A stretch of DNA of 64,000 nucleotides from Sphingopyxis fribergensis (GCF_000803645.1 NZ_CP009122.1:4502501-4566500), one strand, 5' to 3'; shown: positions 8,184-22,200, counted from the stretch's first letter. Numbers and translations are program-made. The notes: generated from the letters alone by a model not told the origin.

Positions 8184-9791
8184 CTATAGATTTTCGAGTT
8201 GATCTCTTAGTCCCTCAAGCCACGGTGCATAGGCTCGCCAGCGTTGCAATCCTTCTCCATTGATCGGCTGTCGTACTTGCTGCGCACTGGGTGTGTAGAT
8301 GCTTCTTTGGTTTTCATGCGGCCGCAGGCAGGCCGCGTCGAACGGCAGATCCAGGGCTGCAAGCAACTTGCGAATTTCTGCCTCGGGGTGTTCCACAAGC
8401 CTTTCATAACCCAGACGATAAACCCGTCCCGGCCGAACCCGTTCCAGATGATCCATCAAGTGGGCATAGTCGGAATGATACCGGCCAAGATCGGCCAAGT
8501 TGGCTGGAAAGCTCGTGTGGCGATTGAAATAGGTCGTGAAGTTCGACAGACAGCACGCCATGGGATCGCGACGGACGTCGATGATCTTTGCCTTAGGCAA
8601 GATAAGTAGGATCAAGGGAACAAGCTGCCAATTAGCGGGCATCTTGTCGGTGAAGAACGGGCGGTCGGTTCGCCGGTAGCGCCGCGTCGAGATGATGTAG
8701 CTGTCGCCGATCTCGCGTAGCTGTGGGGCCGGCAGGGCGGCAATGACGCCGGGCAAGGCGGCGTTTGATATCTCACGGCCAGCAATCTGCTGCGCGATAT
8801 TCCGCAGTTCGAACAATTCGCCAAGATTCTCCACCATCGGATGGCTCGCGAGGATTTGCTCGACCAAAGTGGAGCCCGCGCGCGGCATGCCGACGATGAA
8901 GATCGGCGCATCGGTTTCGTTCCCATGCCCGGCGCGAGCATCGAACAAGGTGGACGTGAAAGCCGCTTCCGCTGCCCTGACGAAATCCTCCGTCGCCTGC
9001 GGGTCATAATGGATGAGCAAGCCGCGCACGCGATTCGCATCTTCATAGCGCCGGAACGACTCCTCATATCGGCCCTGGTCACCGAGCGCCTTGCCAAGGG
9101 CGAAGCCAAGCCGGACCCTGTCCAGACCCGGTTTGGCCTTTTCCATCGCCCGTTCCATCAACATGACGTCATCCGCGCTGAGCCGAACGACACGCAAATT
9201 AGCGAGACCCCACCAGGCAAGGCCGCTGGCGGGATCGAGGTCGAGGGCCTTGCGATAGGCGGCAACGGCTTGATCGAGATGCCCGGCGGTCTGCAATGCG
9301 TCGGCATAGCTGATCTGCGGAATAGCGGCGCCAGGGGTGCGAGCGATCAGTTGCCGGAGCACGGGCAGCGCCTCGTCCGCGCGACGTTCAGCCGTCAGCG
9401 TCGCCGCTTTGAGCGACAGCGCCCAGACAGGTCCGTCGCCGGCGCCAATCAACTCGTCCAGCAGCCCAAGCGCCTCGGCGGCACGCCCCTGGCGACCAAG
9501 CAAGGTACACAGATCGGCGTGGGCAAGCACGAAGCCCGGCGCTTGGCAGATCGCGCCACGGAGCAATCGCTCGGCATCGGCAAAATGCCCCGTTGCGACG
9601 GCGACGGCAGCCAGAAGGCGCAACGCATCGGGGTTTTCGGGGGAGACCACAAGGCTGGAACGGATCAGCTGTTCAGCACGCGTCAGTTGGTTGTCATTCA
9701 GGGCACGCGCCGCTTCAGCCAACATTTGGGTCTGCGCCGTCAACGAAGCAATTTGAGGACGTCGATAACGCGCTGAATCGCTATGGGGCAT
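8184..9791 (-). CDS. Tetratricopeptide-repeat sulfotransferase
   Basis: 535 residues. Residues about 20-250 form TPR-like helical repeats (ENPDALRLLAAVAVATGHFA; AVAAYRKALDLDPASGLAWW). The C-terminal half is a PAPS-dependent sulfotransferase domain: the 5'-phosphosulfate loop reads IVGMPRAGSTLVEQILASHP (about 298-317) and a 3'-phosphate-binding segment KIIDVRRDPMACCLSNF follows. Such TPR-sulfotransferases are common in alphaproteobacteria; acceptors are mostly unknown, and sulfated glycans or proteins are candidates. It is the first gene inside the putative element and is divergent from the giant autotransporter, with about 450 bp containing the c-di-GMP riboswitch between them. A functional link to the autotransporter is inference from position only. 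Confidence 0.85.
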   Translation of the reverse strand: MPHSDSARYRRPQIASLTAQTQMLAEAARALNDNQLTRAEQLIRSSLVVSPENPDALRLLAAVAVATGHFADAERLLRGAICQAPGFVLAHADLCTLLGRQGRAAEALGLLDELIGAGDGPVWALSLKAATLTAERRADEALPVLRQLIARTPGAAIPQISYADALQTAGHLDQAVAAYRKALDLDPASGLAWWGLANLRVVRLSADDVMLMERAMEKAKPGLDRVRLGFALGKALGDQGRYEESFRRYEDANRVRGLLIHYDPQATEDFVRAAEAAFTSTLFDARAGHGNETDAPIFIVGMPRAGSTLVEQILASHPMVENLGELFELRNIAQQIAGREISNAALPGVIAALPAPQLREIGDSYIISTRRYRRTDRPFFTDKMPANWQLVPLILLILPKAKIIDVRRDPMACCLSNFTTYFNRHTSFPANLADLGRYHSDYAHLMDHLERVRPGRVYRLGYERLVEHPEAEIRKLLAALDLPFDAACLRPHENQRSIYTPSAQQVRQPINGEGLQRWRAYAPWLEGLRDQLENL

Positions 9792-9990
9792 GTTCCGCGC
9801 GGTCGGATCGAGGGCGACAGCATCTGCATATCCTAGGCCGATTTCTCAGCAAAAATAGTCGGGTGCTTTGAATTTTGCAACTATTTACAGGCCTTAGTAA
9901 CAAATTGATAACTCTGACATTGTTTAACGCCTATCCAGGTCACCTCCTATCGGGTCGCTAGCACACTTCGCAACGCCATCGGATCGGAAA

Positions 9991-10077
9991 GGGCACCGAA
10001 GGGCAAACTGCTGGTGACGGCAGGACGCAAAGTCTCCGGACGCTTCGAAAGAGAGTTAGCAGGGTTACTGGCAGGGG
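9991..10077 (+). ncRNA. Cyclic di-GMP-I riboswitch (GEMM-I aptamer) in the autotransporter leader
   Basis: The conserved GEMM-I landmarks occur in order. AAGGGCAAAC (9999-10008) is followed by a six-pair hairpin with a GTGA (GNRA) tetraloop (10008-10023), then GGACGCAAAG (10023-10032), the CTCCGG segment, and a distal stem containing TTAGCAGGGTTACTGG (10056-10071), which parallels the TAGCGGGGTTACCG of the well-known Vibrio Vc2 aptamer. Upstream, CACCGAAGGG replaces the usual CACGCAAAGGG. The aptamer is on the same strand as, and about 170 nt upstream of, the autotransporter start. Two further stems follow (10092-10104 and 10105-10118) with no U-tract, so control by translation or Rho rather than an intrinsic terminator is likely. 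Match made by eye, not by covariance search. Confidence 0.85.
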
Positions 10078-10247
10078 GTATGATGATCGCGACGGTTAAA
10101 CCGTGCTGGCACGCCAGCCATTTGCAAGCGCCTGGGCGCGCTGTCATCCCTGACCTTGGTCCCGATCGTCAAAATTCTCGTGGTGTGCCGTCCTGATCGG
10201 GCGGCGCTCCGTCGTGTCTGAAATCCAACAATAACAACGAGGGGTCG

Positions 10248-13200
10248 ATGAGCAACAGCAACAATAAGGCGCGCCGCGCGAGCGGAGCCAGTGCCTTCTC
10301 GCGTCGTCTGCTTTGCGGCGCCTCGCTGGCGGCGCTGATCGCCCTCGGCGCACCGTCGATCGCCCGAGCGCAGGACCAGGATCGTTACTGGGACGCCAAC
10401 GGGACCAATCCCGGCAGCGGCGGCAACGGCACCTGGGACACCAGCTCGCCGGTCTGGAGCCAGGCAAATAGCGATGTGCTCGGTCCCTATCAAACGTGGG
10501 ACAATGCCGCGCTGGACAATGCCATTTTCGGCATCACCGCGACCGGCACAACGACGACAGCAGGCTCGGTCACCCTCACCGCGCCGATCACCGTCCACAA
10601 CATGACGTTTCAGACCGTCAACGGCTGGGTGCTGGGCGGCAGCACGCTGACACTTGCCGGCACTGCCCCCACGCTGACGATCAACGGCGACACCACCATC
10701 AATTCGATTCTTGCCGGAACGGCGGGCCTGACCAAGCTTGGATCGCGGACCTTGACGCTGACCGGCGCCAACACATTCAGCGGCGGGATCACTCTCGGCG
10801 GCGGCGCGCTGCGGGCCTCGACCGACGCCTCACTCGGTGCGCTCAGCAATAACATCGCGGTGACGGCCAGTTCAACCTTGCAGATCAATTCCGACGCGAC
10901 GGCACGCACCGTTAACATCGGCACCGGGGCGACGCTGACGCTGATGGGAAGCGGTGTCGGGTCGGCTCTGCTCACTGGCGCTGGCGGCATTTCCGTTGGA
11001 ACGACGGGTCCCGTCCGTCTGACCAACGACGCCAGCACTTATACCGGATCGACGCGATTCAACGGCTGTAACGGGGTGTGCTCCACCTATTTCTCGTCGA
11101 TCGGCAATCTCGGCGAGGCAAGTTCGCTGGGCGCGCCGACGGACGCGATTTCGGGTACCATCCTGTTCGCCCAAACCAGCCAATATTCCGACAGTGTCAT
11201 CTATACCGGCGACGGCGACAGTTCCAACCGCAACTGGACCCTTCAGGGGAGCACGGCGATCATCCGCAACCAGGGTTCGGGAACCCTGACGATCACCGGC
11301 AACGTCACCACCAATGGTGGCGCCAACTACAGCGCCGAAAGCGCGGACTTCCAGTTGCTGGGGACGCTGAGCGGCGCCAACTACAGCTTCGGCGGCCTGG
11401 CTGGCCGGACGATCACGCTGGGCGGCGCCAACGACTATACCGGCAGCAGCTCGATCGGTGCGATCACGGTCAAGGCGCCGGTGCTGGCGGATGCCGGGGT
11501 CGTCAGTTCGCTGGGCGCGGGCACCAGCGCTATCGCGCTCTCCAGCAACGGCGCGCTGAGCTATACCGGCGCCGGCGCGAGCAGCAACCGTTCCTGGGTC
11601 ATTGCCAACACTTCGGGCACCATTTCCAACGATGGCACCGGCGCCCTGAACCTGAGCGGTGCTGTCGCGCTGGGCACCGCCGCCACCGACAACTTCACGC
11701 TGGGCGGCAGCTTTGCCGGCACGAACACCCTGTCGGGCGTCATTTCGGGCACCGGCAATATTGTCAGCAGCGGCAGTGGCACCTGGATATTGGGCGGCGC
11801 CAACAGCTTCAGCGGCAATGTGGTCGTCAATAGCGGCACGTTGCAGGCCGGGAGTGCCACCGCATTCGGCGCCACCAAGAGCGTGACCGTCAATGGCGGC
11901 ATCCTGGACCTGAACGATTTCAGCTTCTGGACGCCGACCTTGAATGGCACCGGCGGCAGTATCGCGCTGGGCGCGAGCGGGACACTGACCGTCAACGGCA
12001 CGGTGGCCAGCAGCTATGCCGGCACGATCACCGGCGGCGGCGGGCTGTTGAAGATGGGCAACGGCACGCTGACGCTGACCGGCGCCAGCAGCTACACCGG
12101 TGCAACGACCATTGTCGGCGGCGCTCTGGCGCTCGATTTCTCCGGCGTGGGCGGTCCGGCGAGTAACATCCTTTCCAGCGCATCGACGCTCAACTTGTCG
12201 GGCGGCACGTTGCGCGCGATCGGCGCGGCCGGGGAAGCGAACAGCCAGAGCCTCAGCGCCATCAATGTCATGGCGGGCAGCAACACCCTGCGCGCGGACT
12301 CGGGTGCGGGTGGCAGCCTCTCGCTCAATCTCGGCGCGATCAACCGTAGCGGCGGCCTCGTCAATTTCATCGTGCCGACCAGCGGCGCGATCACGACAAG
12401 CCATGCCGACGGCCTGCTTGGCGGATGGGCCACGGTCAATAGCTCGGACTATGCGAAGGTTCTGGGTGGCACCATCACGGCGTTCGCCGAAAGCGACTAT
12501 GCCTCCAAGGACGATGCGGCCACCTGGATCGATGGCGATATCGTCACGGATACCGAGGGCGCTGCCGATACGCCGTTCTTCGGCACGGTGACCACCGGCC
12601 GGCAACTGGGCGGCCTGCGCTACACCGCGGCGGCGGACTCGACGGTGACCATCGCTGCGGGGCAGACGCTCGGCATCGACGGTACGATCATCGCCGCCCC
12701 TTCGGTCGGCAATTTCAACCAGACGATCACCGGCGGCTCGCTGACCGGCGGCGCCGGCGGCGGCACCTTGGGCGTGCAGCAGAACGGTGGCGGCATCTTC
12801 ACCATCGCCTCGACCATCATCGACAACGGTGGCGCGACCGGCTTCGTGAAGGGCGGCAGCGGCGCGGTTCGGCTGGCCGGCGCCAACGGCTATACCGGCG
12901 GCACGACGCTGAGCGGCGGCCGGCTGGAAGTGAACAGCCTTGCCAATGGCGGCGTCGCCAGCAGCATCGGCGCGTCCTCCGGCGCGTCGTCCAACCTCGT
13001 GCTGGAAGGCGGCACGCTCGCTTATGTCGGCGGGACGGATGTCGTGTCGGATCGCGGCTTCACGCTGGTCAATGGCGGCGCCGGCGCGCCCACCATCGAA
13101 GTCAATACAGGGCGGAGCGTCGAATTCTCCGGGCAGGTGACAAGCCCCGATGACGCCGGGCTTACCAAGACCGGCTGGGGCACGCTTGTCCTTTCCAATC

Positions 13201-16200
13201 CCAACAACGACTATGTCGGCGTGACGACGATCAGCGGCTCGGGCGCCGGCGGCGCCAGCACGCTGTCCGTCGGCACACTGGCCAATGGCGGCGGTGCGAG
13301 TGGTATCGGCGCCGCCGGCGCGGACTCCGCCAACCTCATTCTCGATGCCGGCGGGCGCCTCCAATATACGGGCGGCAATGTCGCCATCGATCGCGGCTTC
13401 AGCCTGACCAACGGCGGCGGCCGCATCGATGTCAGCCAGGCGACGACCACGCTGACCGTCAGCGGCGCCGCGATCGGCACCGGCCAGTTCATCAAGGATG
13501 GTGACGGCACGCTGATCCTGTCCGGCACCAACAGCTATACCGGCGGCACGCATCTGACCGCGGGCACGCTCCGCGCCGGCTCCACCCAGGCTTTCGGAGG
13601 CAATGCGGCAGGCACGGGCGCGGGCGCGATGACCGTCGACGCCGGTGCGACCCTGGATCTTGCCGGCAAGAGCAATTTCGTGGGCGGCCTCAATGGCGGC
13701 GGGAACGTGCTGCTGGGCGCGGCCACGCTCAACATCAACAGCAGCGGCACCTTCACGGGCACGATCAGCGGCAGCGGCGGCATTGGCGTGACACGCTTCA
13801 CCCAGGTCATGACCGGCTGCAACAACAGCTATACCGGTGTGACCACCGTCGTTTCCGGGCTGAGCACCGATTGCTTGGCCAATGGCGGGCAGGTGAGCGG
13901 CATCGGGGCTGCCAGCGCCGCCCCGACCAGTCTTGTCCTGAATGGCGGCTCGCTGAACTATACCGGCGCCTCCGTCAGCATCGATCGGGGCTTCGCCACC
14001 ACATCCGGGCAGATCAACGTCACCAATGCGGCGACGACGCTGACACTGACCGGCACCACGACGGGCGGTTCGTTCACCAAGGAAGGCGCGGGCACGCTCG
14101 TGCTGTCGGGCACCACCACCCGCAACAGTACAACCCAGGTCAACAACGGGATTCTGCGCGCCGGAACGATCAATGCGTTCGGCACCGGCGGCGCCAGCTT
14201 CGCCAACGCTGCGGGCGCGGTGCTCGATCTCAATGGGTTCGACACGACCATTGGCTTCCTGAACGGCGGCGGCGCGGCCGGCGGCAATGTCACGCTGGGC
14301 GGTGCGACCCTGACGGTCGGCGCCAGCAACGGCAATTACGCCGGCGCAATCAGCGGCACCGGCAATCTCATCAAGACCAGCGGAGGTAACCAGACGCTGG
14401 CGAACTGCGCCAACAGCTATGACGGCATCACGACCGTGGCGGGCGGCGTGCTGGGCGTGAACTGCCTGACCGCCGGCGGCGTCAACAGCTCGATCGGTAC
14501 CTCGAGCAGCGATGCGGGCAATCTGGTCATCAACGGCGGCACGCTGCGCTATCTGGGGACGGGCGACAGCACCGACCGGCAGTTCACGCTCGGTACGGGC
14601 GGCGGCAGGATCGATGCGTCGGGCACGGGCACCCTAGCCTTCACCAGCACCGCGGCCGTCACGCTCGCGGGCGCCGGCAATCGCACGCTGACGCTGGGCG
14701 GCACCAACACCGGCGACAACATCCTGGCGGCGCAGGTCACCAATCCCGGCACGGGCACGACCTCGCTGACCAAGACCGATGCCGGCACCTGGCGGCTGAC
14801 CAACCAGGCCAGCAACTATACCGGCGTGACGACGATTAGCGGCGGCGTGCTGAGCGTCGATAAGCTCTCCGATGGCGGCGTCGCCAGCAGCATCGGCATG
14901 TCCTCCAACGCTGCCGCGAACCTGGTGATCGGATCGGGCGGCACGCTGCGCTATACCGGCACGGGCGATACGACCGACCGGCAGTTCACGCTGGGCGTGG
15001 GCACGACCGCGATCGAGTCCTCGGGCAGCGGCGCGGTGGTGTTCAACAATACCGGCGCGGTGTCCTATTCCGGAAACGGCGCGCGCGTGGTGTCGCTGGG
15101 CGGCACCAACGCCGGCGACAACGTCATGGGGGCCAGCATCGGCAACCAGAATGCCACGGTGCTGACCTCGCTTGCCAAGAACGATGCGGGGCTCTGGATC
15201 CTGACAGGCGACAACAGCTATACCGGCGTCACCAACATCAACGCTGGTACGTTGATCCTGGGCAATGGCGGCACCACCGGGTCGATCGTCAGCGGTACGG
15301 TCAATGATTTCGGTGTGCTGGGCTTCAACCGGTCCGACAGCTACACCTATGCCGGCGTCATCCAGGGCACCGGCGCCGTCAGCCAGTCCGGCGCGGGCAC
15401 GACCATCCTGACCGGCGACAGCAGTTATACGGGCGGCACGACGATCACGGCCGGCACGCTCCAGCTCGGCAATGGCGGCACCACCGGCTCGATCGTCGGC
15501 GATGTGGCGAATAACGGCGCGTTCGTGTTCAACCGGTCGAACGACCTGACCTTTGCAGGCGTGATCTCGGGCACGGGCGTGGTCCGGCAGGACGGGACCG
15601 GCACGACCATCCTGTCCGGCACGAATAGCTATGCCGGCGGCACCATCATCAATGCCGGCACAATCCAGGTCTCGGCCGACGCCAATCTCGGCGCGGCCAG
15701 CGGCGGCCTGACCTTCAACGGCGCGACGCTGCGCAGCACGGCGAATATTGCCAGTAGCCGCAATGCGTCCCTCGTCGACGATGGCACGATCCTGACCGAC
15801 GCCGGCACCAGCTTCGACCTGAGCGGCGTCGTGTCCGGCGCCGGCGGGCTGACCAAGGCGGGGGCGGGCACGCTGACCCTGACGGCGGCCGACACCTATA
15901 CGGGCGGCACCACGATCACGGCCGGCACGCTCCAGATCGGTAACGGCGGCACGACCGGCTCGATCGTCGGCAATGTCGCGAATGCCGGCGCGCTGGTGTT
16001 CAACAGGTCTGACGAGATCGGCTTCGCCGGCGTCATTTCCGGCAGCGGCTCGGTGACCCAGGCGGGCACCGGCACGACCATCCTGACCGGCGCCAACAAC
16101 TATCTGGGCGCAACCAACGTCAATGCGGGGACGCTGCGGATCAATGGCGATCAGTCGGCCGCGACCGGCCTGGTCACGGTCGCGAACGGCGCGACCCTGG

Positions 16201-19200
16201 GTGGTTCGGGGATCATCGGCGGCAGCGTCCTCGTCCAGAATGGCGGCACGCTGGCGCCGGGCAACAGCCCCGGCACGCTGACCATCGACAGCAACCTGAC
16301 GCTGTCGGCGGGATCGGTCCTGAACTTCGAGTTCGGCGAGGCCAATGTCGCGGGCGGAGCGCTCAACGACCTCATCAATGTCGGCGGCAATCTGGTGCTG
16401 GACGGCACCATCAATGTCAGCGTGCCCACCGGCGGCACGTTCGGCGCCGGCATCTACCGCGTGTTCAACTATGGCGGCACGCTGACCGATAACGGGCTCG
16501 ATCTCGGGACCATGCCCGGCGGCAGCCTCGTCGCCGTGCAGACCTCGGTCGCGGGGCAGGTCAACCTGGTGAACTCGGCGGGGCTCTCGCTCAGCTTCTG
16601 GGATGGCGATGCCGGTCCCAAGGTGAACAGCGTGGTCGACGGCGGCAACGGCACCTGGCACCTGGGCGGCACCGACAATAACTGGACCGACATGGCCGGC
16701 GGCACCAACGCCGCCTATGCCGACGGGACCATGGCGATCTTCGCCGGCGCGGCCGGCACGGTCGCGGTGGACAATGGCGGCGGTGCGGTGACGGCCTCCG
16801 GCCTGCAGTTCGCCACGAGTGGCTATCTCGTCCAGGGCGATCCGCTGACGCTGGTGGGGCCGAGCGCGGCGATCCGCGTGGGCGACGGCACGGCGGCGAG
16901 CGCGGGCTACACCGCCACCATCGCCTCCGAACTGACCGGCACCAGCGCGCTCGACAAGACCGATCTCGGCAAGCTCATCCTGACCGGCACGAACAGCTAT
17001 GCGGGTGGCACGACGATCTCGGACGGCACGCTGCAAATCGGCAACGGCGGCACGAGCGGCTCGATCCCGGGCGACGTCGTCGATAACGGGACGCTGGCGT
17101 TCAACCGCTCGAACGATGTGACCTTCGCCGGCCTCGTCTCCGGCACTGGCGCGCTCGTGAAGCAGGGCGCCGGCGTCCTTACCCTCACGGGCGCCAACAG
17201 CTATGCGGGCGGCACGACGATCGATGCCGGCACGCTGCGTATCTCCAGCGACGCCAATCTCGGCGCCGCCACCGGCGGCCTGACCTTCAACGGCGGCACG
17301 CTGAACACCACGGCCGACATCACCAGCAGCCGCGATGTGGTGCTGGTGGGTGCCGGCACGATCCAGACCGGTGCGACCACGACCTTCACGCTGGGCGGCA
17401 CGATCTCCGGCACGGGCAGTCTCGCCAAGACCGATCTGGGCACGCTGATCCTGACCGGGGACAACAGCTATACGGGCGGGACGACGATCACCTCGGGCAG
17501 GCTGCAACTCGGTAATGGCGGCACGACCGGCTCGATCGCCGGTAACGTGACGAACAACGCCACGCTGATCTTCAATCGCTCGAACGCCATGACGCTGGCC
17601 GGTGCGATCACGGGCGCAGGCGCCCTCGAGCAGGCCGGCTCCGGCACCACGACCCTGACCGGCACGAGCGGCTATACCGGCCAGACCCGCGTCAATAACG
17701 GCGAATTGCTTGTCGAGGGCAGCGGCAAGATCACCGGCACCACCAACTTCCGCGTTGCCGATGTTGCGGGGCAATCGGCGACGATGACGGTGACCGGCCC
17801 GGACGCGCAGGTCGTCTCCACAGGCAACAGCTCCGTCGGCAGCAGTGGCACCGGCATTCTGAACATCGAGAATGGTGGACGCGTCGCCAGCGCTGCCATT
17901 GGGATCGGCAATAGTGTAAACGGCAACGGAACGGTCAACGTCCGCGGTGTGGGCTCCAGCCTCGGCACCACCGATACCGCACAAGTGTTGGTAATCGGCG
18001 TTGCCGGGACGGGCGCGCTCAACGTCCTTGACGGCGGCACAGTCCAGGCGGCGAGTTCGGCGCGGATCGGTGCCTTGGGTTCGGCTCAGGGCGCCGTGAC
18101 CGTCTCGGGGGCCGGATCGCGGTTCGAAACGGCGACCGGACTCACGCTCGCAAACACGGCTTCAACGACGGGCGTGCTGACTGTCGCGAATGGCGGCGCG
18201 GCCGTGGTCGGCAGCGGCACGCTGACGATGGGACCGGGCAATGCGGCGCTCAACATCGGCGGTGCGGAAGGGGCCGCCGCGACGGGGGCGGGCACGTTGA
18301 CTGCCGCCAATGTCGTCACGAGCGCGAACGGCCGCGTCAACTTCAACCACACCGACGCCGGCTATACCTTCGCGTCGCTGATCTCGGGCACCGGCAAGGT
18401 GGACCAGAACGGTCCAGGCACCACGATCCTGACCGGCACGAACAGCTATACCGGCGGCACGACGATCAACGCCGGCACGCTGCAGATTTCGGCTGATACC
18501 AATCTGGGCGATGCCGCAGGCGGGATCACCTTCACCGGCGGCACGCTGCGCACCACGGCCGATATCACCAGCGCGCGCACTGTGGCGCTAGCGGGCGCCG
18601 GCACGGTGTTTACCGATGCGGGTACGACCTTCGAGCTTGACGGCACGATCTCGGGCGTGGGGGCGCTCACCAAGGCGGGTAACGGCACGTTCCTGCTGAC
18701 GGCGGACAACAGTTATGCGGGTGGTACGACGATCTCGGGCGGCACGTTGCAGCTCGGCGATGGCGGCACGAGTGGTTCGATCCTGGGCAATGTTGCGAAC
18801 AACGGCACGCTGGTGTTCGACCGTTCCGACACGCTCAACCTTGCGGGGGTCATTTCCGACACCGGCGCGGTCGTCCAGGCCGGCACCGGCACCACGATCC
18901 TGACCGGCACGAACAGCTATGCCGGCGGCACGACGATCAGCGCGGGAACGCTTCAGCTTGGTGACGGCGGCACCAGCGGTTCGATCCTGGGCGATGTGAC
19001 CGATAACGCCACGCTGGCGTTCAACCGTTCCGACGACCTGACCTTTGCCAACCTCGTCTCCGGCACGGGGGCGCTGGTGAAGCAGGGCAGCGGCGCTCTC
19101 ACCCTCACGGGCGCCAACAGCTACCTGGGCACGACGAGTGTCGATGCCGGAACGCTGCTGATCAATGGCGACCAGTCGACAGCGACCGGCGCTACCACCG

Positions 19201-22200
19201 TGAACAGCGGTGCGATGTTGGGCGGCGCGGGGATCATCGGCGGCAACGTCACCGTTGCGAGCGGCGCCAGCCTCAACCCCGGCCTTGCCGATGCGACGCC
19301 GGGCGTGCTCGCGATCAACGGCAATCTGTCGCTCGCGGGCGGCGCCACGCTCAACTATGATTTCGGCCAGGCGAATACCGTCGGCGGCGCACTCAACGAT
19401 CTGATCACCGTGGGCGGCAACCTCACGCTGGGCGGCACCATCAACGTCAACGCGAGTGCCGGGGGTAGCTTCGGCCCCGGCATCTATCGCGTCATCAACT
19501 ACACCGGCGCATTGACCAACAATAGTCTCGCCATCGGCACCATTCCTCCGGGTACCAATTTCTACGTGCAGACCTCGGTCGCCAATCAGGTGAACCTGAT
19601 CAACACCGATGGCCTGGCGCTGCGCTTCTGGGACGGCGTCGCGGGCGGCCGCAACGACGGCATCATCACCGGCGGCAACGGCATCTGGCAGGGCACCGGC
19701 GGCAACGACAACTGGACGCTGGATGACGGTTCGATCAACGCGCCGTTCCTCGATAGCGCGTTCGCGGTCTTCCAGGGCATGAGCGGCCTTGTCACGGTCG
19801 ATGGCACCCAAGGGCCGATCAATGTCGCAGGCATGCAGTTCGCGACCGGCGGCTACGACATCGTCGGCGACGCCATCAATCTTACGGGCACACAGGCGAT
19901 CATCCGCATCGGCGACGGCACGGCGGCGAGTGCCGGCTATGTCGCGACCATCGGCGCGGCGCTGACGGGTGGCGCGCAGCTGGTCAAGACCGACGCTGGC
20001 ACGCTGATCTTGGGCGGCACCAACAGCTATACCGGCGGCACGACGATCGACGGCGGCACGCTGCAGATCTCGAGCGACGCCAATCTGGGCGACGCGGCCG
20101 GCGGCCTTAGCTTCAACGATGGCACGCTGCACACCACCGCCGATCTCGCTGGCACCCGCGCAGTGACGCTGAACGGCACCGGGACGATCATCAGCGACGC
20201 GGGTACGACCGCGACGCTGGGAGGGGCAATTTCCGGCGGCGGGACCCTCGTCAAGGCTGGCAGCGGCACACTGATCCTGGGCGGCGCCAGCACCTATACC
20301 GGCGGCACGACGGTCGTCGGCGGAACGGTGCAGGTGTCGAGCGACTCCAATCTGGGCGATGTGTCGGGGGTGCTGTCGCTCCAGGGCGGCACGTTGCAGG
20401 CGGGTGCCGCGTTCACCTCCGCCCGCAACATTCTCGTGGGCAGCCCGACTTCCAACAGCATTGATACCCAGACGTTCGATGTCACGCTGAGCGGAACAAT
20501 CGGCGATGGACCCGGCAATGCCGCCGGCGACTTCCTCAACAAGCTGGGTTCCGGCACGCTGACGCTGACGGGCGCCAACACCTATGGCAACCGCACGATC
20601 ATCGCCGGGGGCACATTGGCGCTGGCGGGCGTCGGCACGATTGGCGCTGCCAACCTGGTGATCGGCTCGGGCACGGTCTTCGATATTTCCCAGACCGACA
20701 CCGGCGCGAGAGTCATCCAGTTGAACGGCGCCGCCGACGGCAGCATTGCCCTTGGTTCCAAGACGCTGACGCTCGGCTTCGGCAATTCCTTCACCGACTG
20801 GACGGGCACGATCACCGATGGCGGGATCGGCGGCGGCACGGGCGGCCGCGTCGTCATCTCGGCGCCGGGCGGCGCTGTCCGCTATTTCAACGCGACCAGC
20901 TATACCGGCGGCACCACCGTCGCGGCCGGCAGCTTCGAGCTGGTGGGCAATGGCGCGCTCTATTCGGGCGGCGCGGTGGCGGTGAATGGCGGCGCGCTGT
21001 TCAACATCACCGGCCTGACTGGCGCTGGCACGACGATCGGCGACCTGAGCGGCAGCGGCGCGGTGGCGCTCGGCGACAAGTCACTCGCGCTCGGCACCGG
21101 CAACAGCACGACCTTCTCCGGCGTGATTGCCGGCAATGACGGGTCGATCGTCAAGAACGGCACCGGCACGTTCACGCTTTCCGGTGCCAACAGCTATACC
21201 GGCACGACCACCGTCAAAGCCGGCACGCTGCTGGTCAACGGCAACCAGTCGGCGGCGACGGGCCTGACGAGTGTGCTGAACAGCGCGACGCTGGGCGGCT
21301 CGGGCACGCTCGGCGGCAACGTGACGATTGCCGACGGCGGCACGCTGGCGCCCGGCAACGGCCGGGGCACGCTGACGGTCAACGGCAATCTGGCGCTGGC
21401 GGCGGGGTCGACGCTGAACTTCGAGTTCGGCCAGGCGAACACCGTAGGCGGTGCGCTCAACGATCTGGTGAATGTCGGCGGCAACCTGGCGCTCGACGGC
21501 ACGCTCAATGTCAGCGTATCGACTGGCGGCTCCTTTGGCGCCGGCATCTACCGCGTGTTCAACTATGATGGCGCCCTGACCGACAATGGGCTGACGCTCG
21601 GCACCCTGCCGGCGGGCAATGTCGTCACAGTCCAGACATCGGTCGCGGGTCAGGTCAATCTGGTGAACAGCGGCGACCTGACGCTGAACTTCTGGGACGG
21701 CGATGCCGGGCCGAAGTTCAACGCCAGCGTCGATGGCGGCAACGGCATCTGGCAGGCCATAGCGGGCGGCGACAACTGGACGGATGCGGACGGCGTGGTC
21801 AACGCCGCCTATGCGAACGGCAGCTTTGCCGTCTTCATGGGGGCGCCCGGCACGGTCGCGGTGGACAATGGCGCAGGCACTGTCAGCGCCTCGGGCATGC
21901 AGTTCGCGACCAGCGGCTATCTTATCCAGGGCGACCCGTTGACGCTCGTCGGCGCCAGCGCCGACATCCGGGTCGGCGACGGCACGACGACGGGCGCGGG
22001 CTATGTCGCGACGATCGCGTCGGTCCTGACCGGCACGGCGGCGCTCAACAAGACCGATCTCGGCACGCTGATCCTGACGGGCACCAACGGTTATACCGGG
22101 GGCACGACCGTCTCGGGCGGCACGTTGCAGCTCGGCAATGGCGGCGCGACGGGCATGATCCAGGGCGATGTGGTCGATAATGGCACGCTTGCCTTCAACC

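Noticed and set aside
15400..19200. Regularly spaced repeats that could suggest a CRISPR array
   Set aside because: The repeats are in-frame PATR coding units of variable length, with no constant repeat/spacer sizes and no cas genes.
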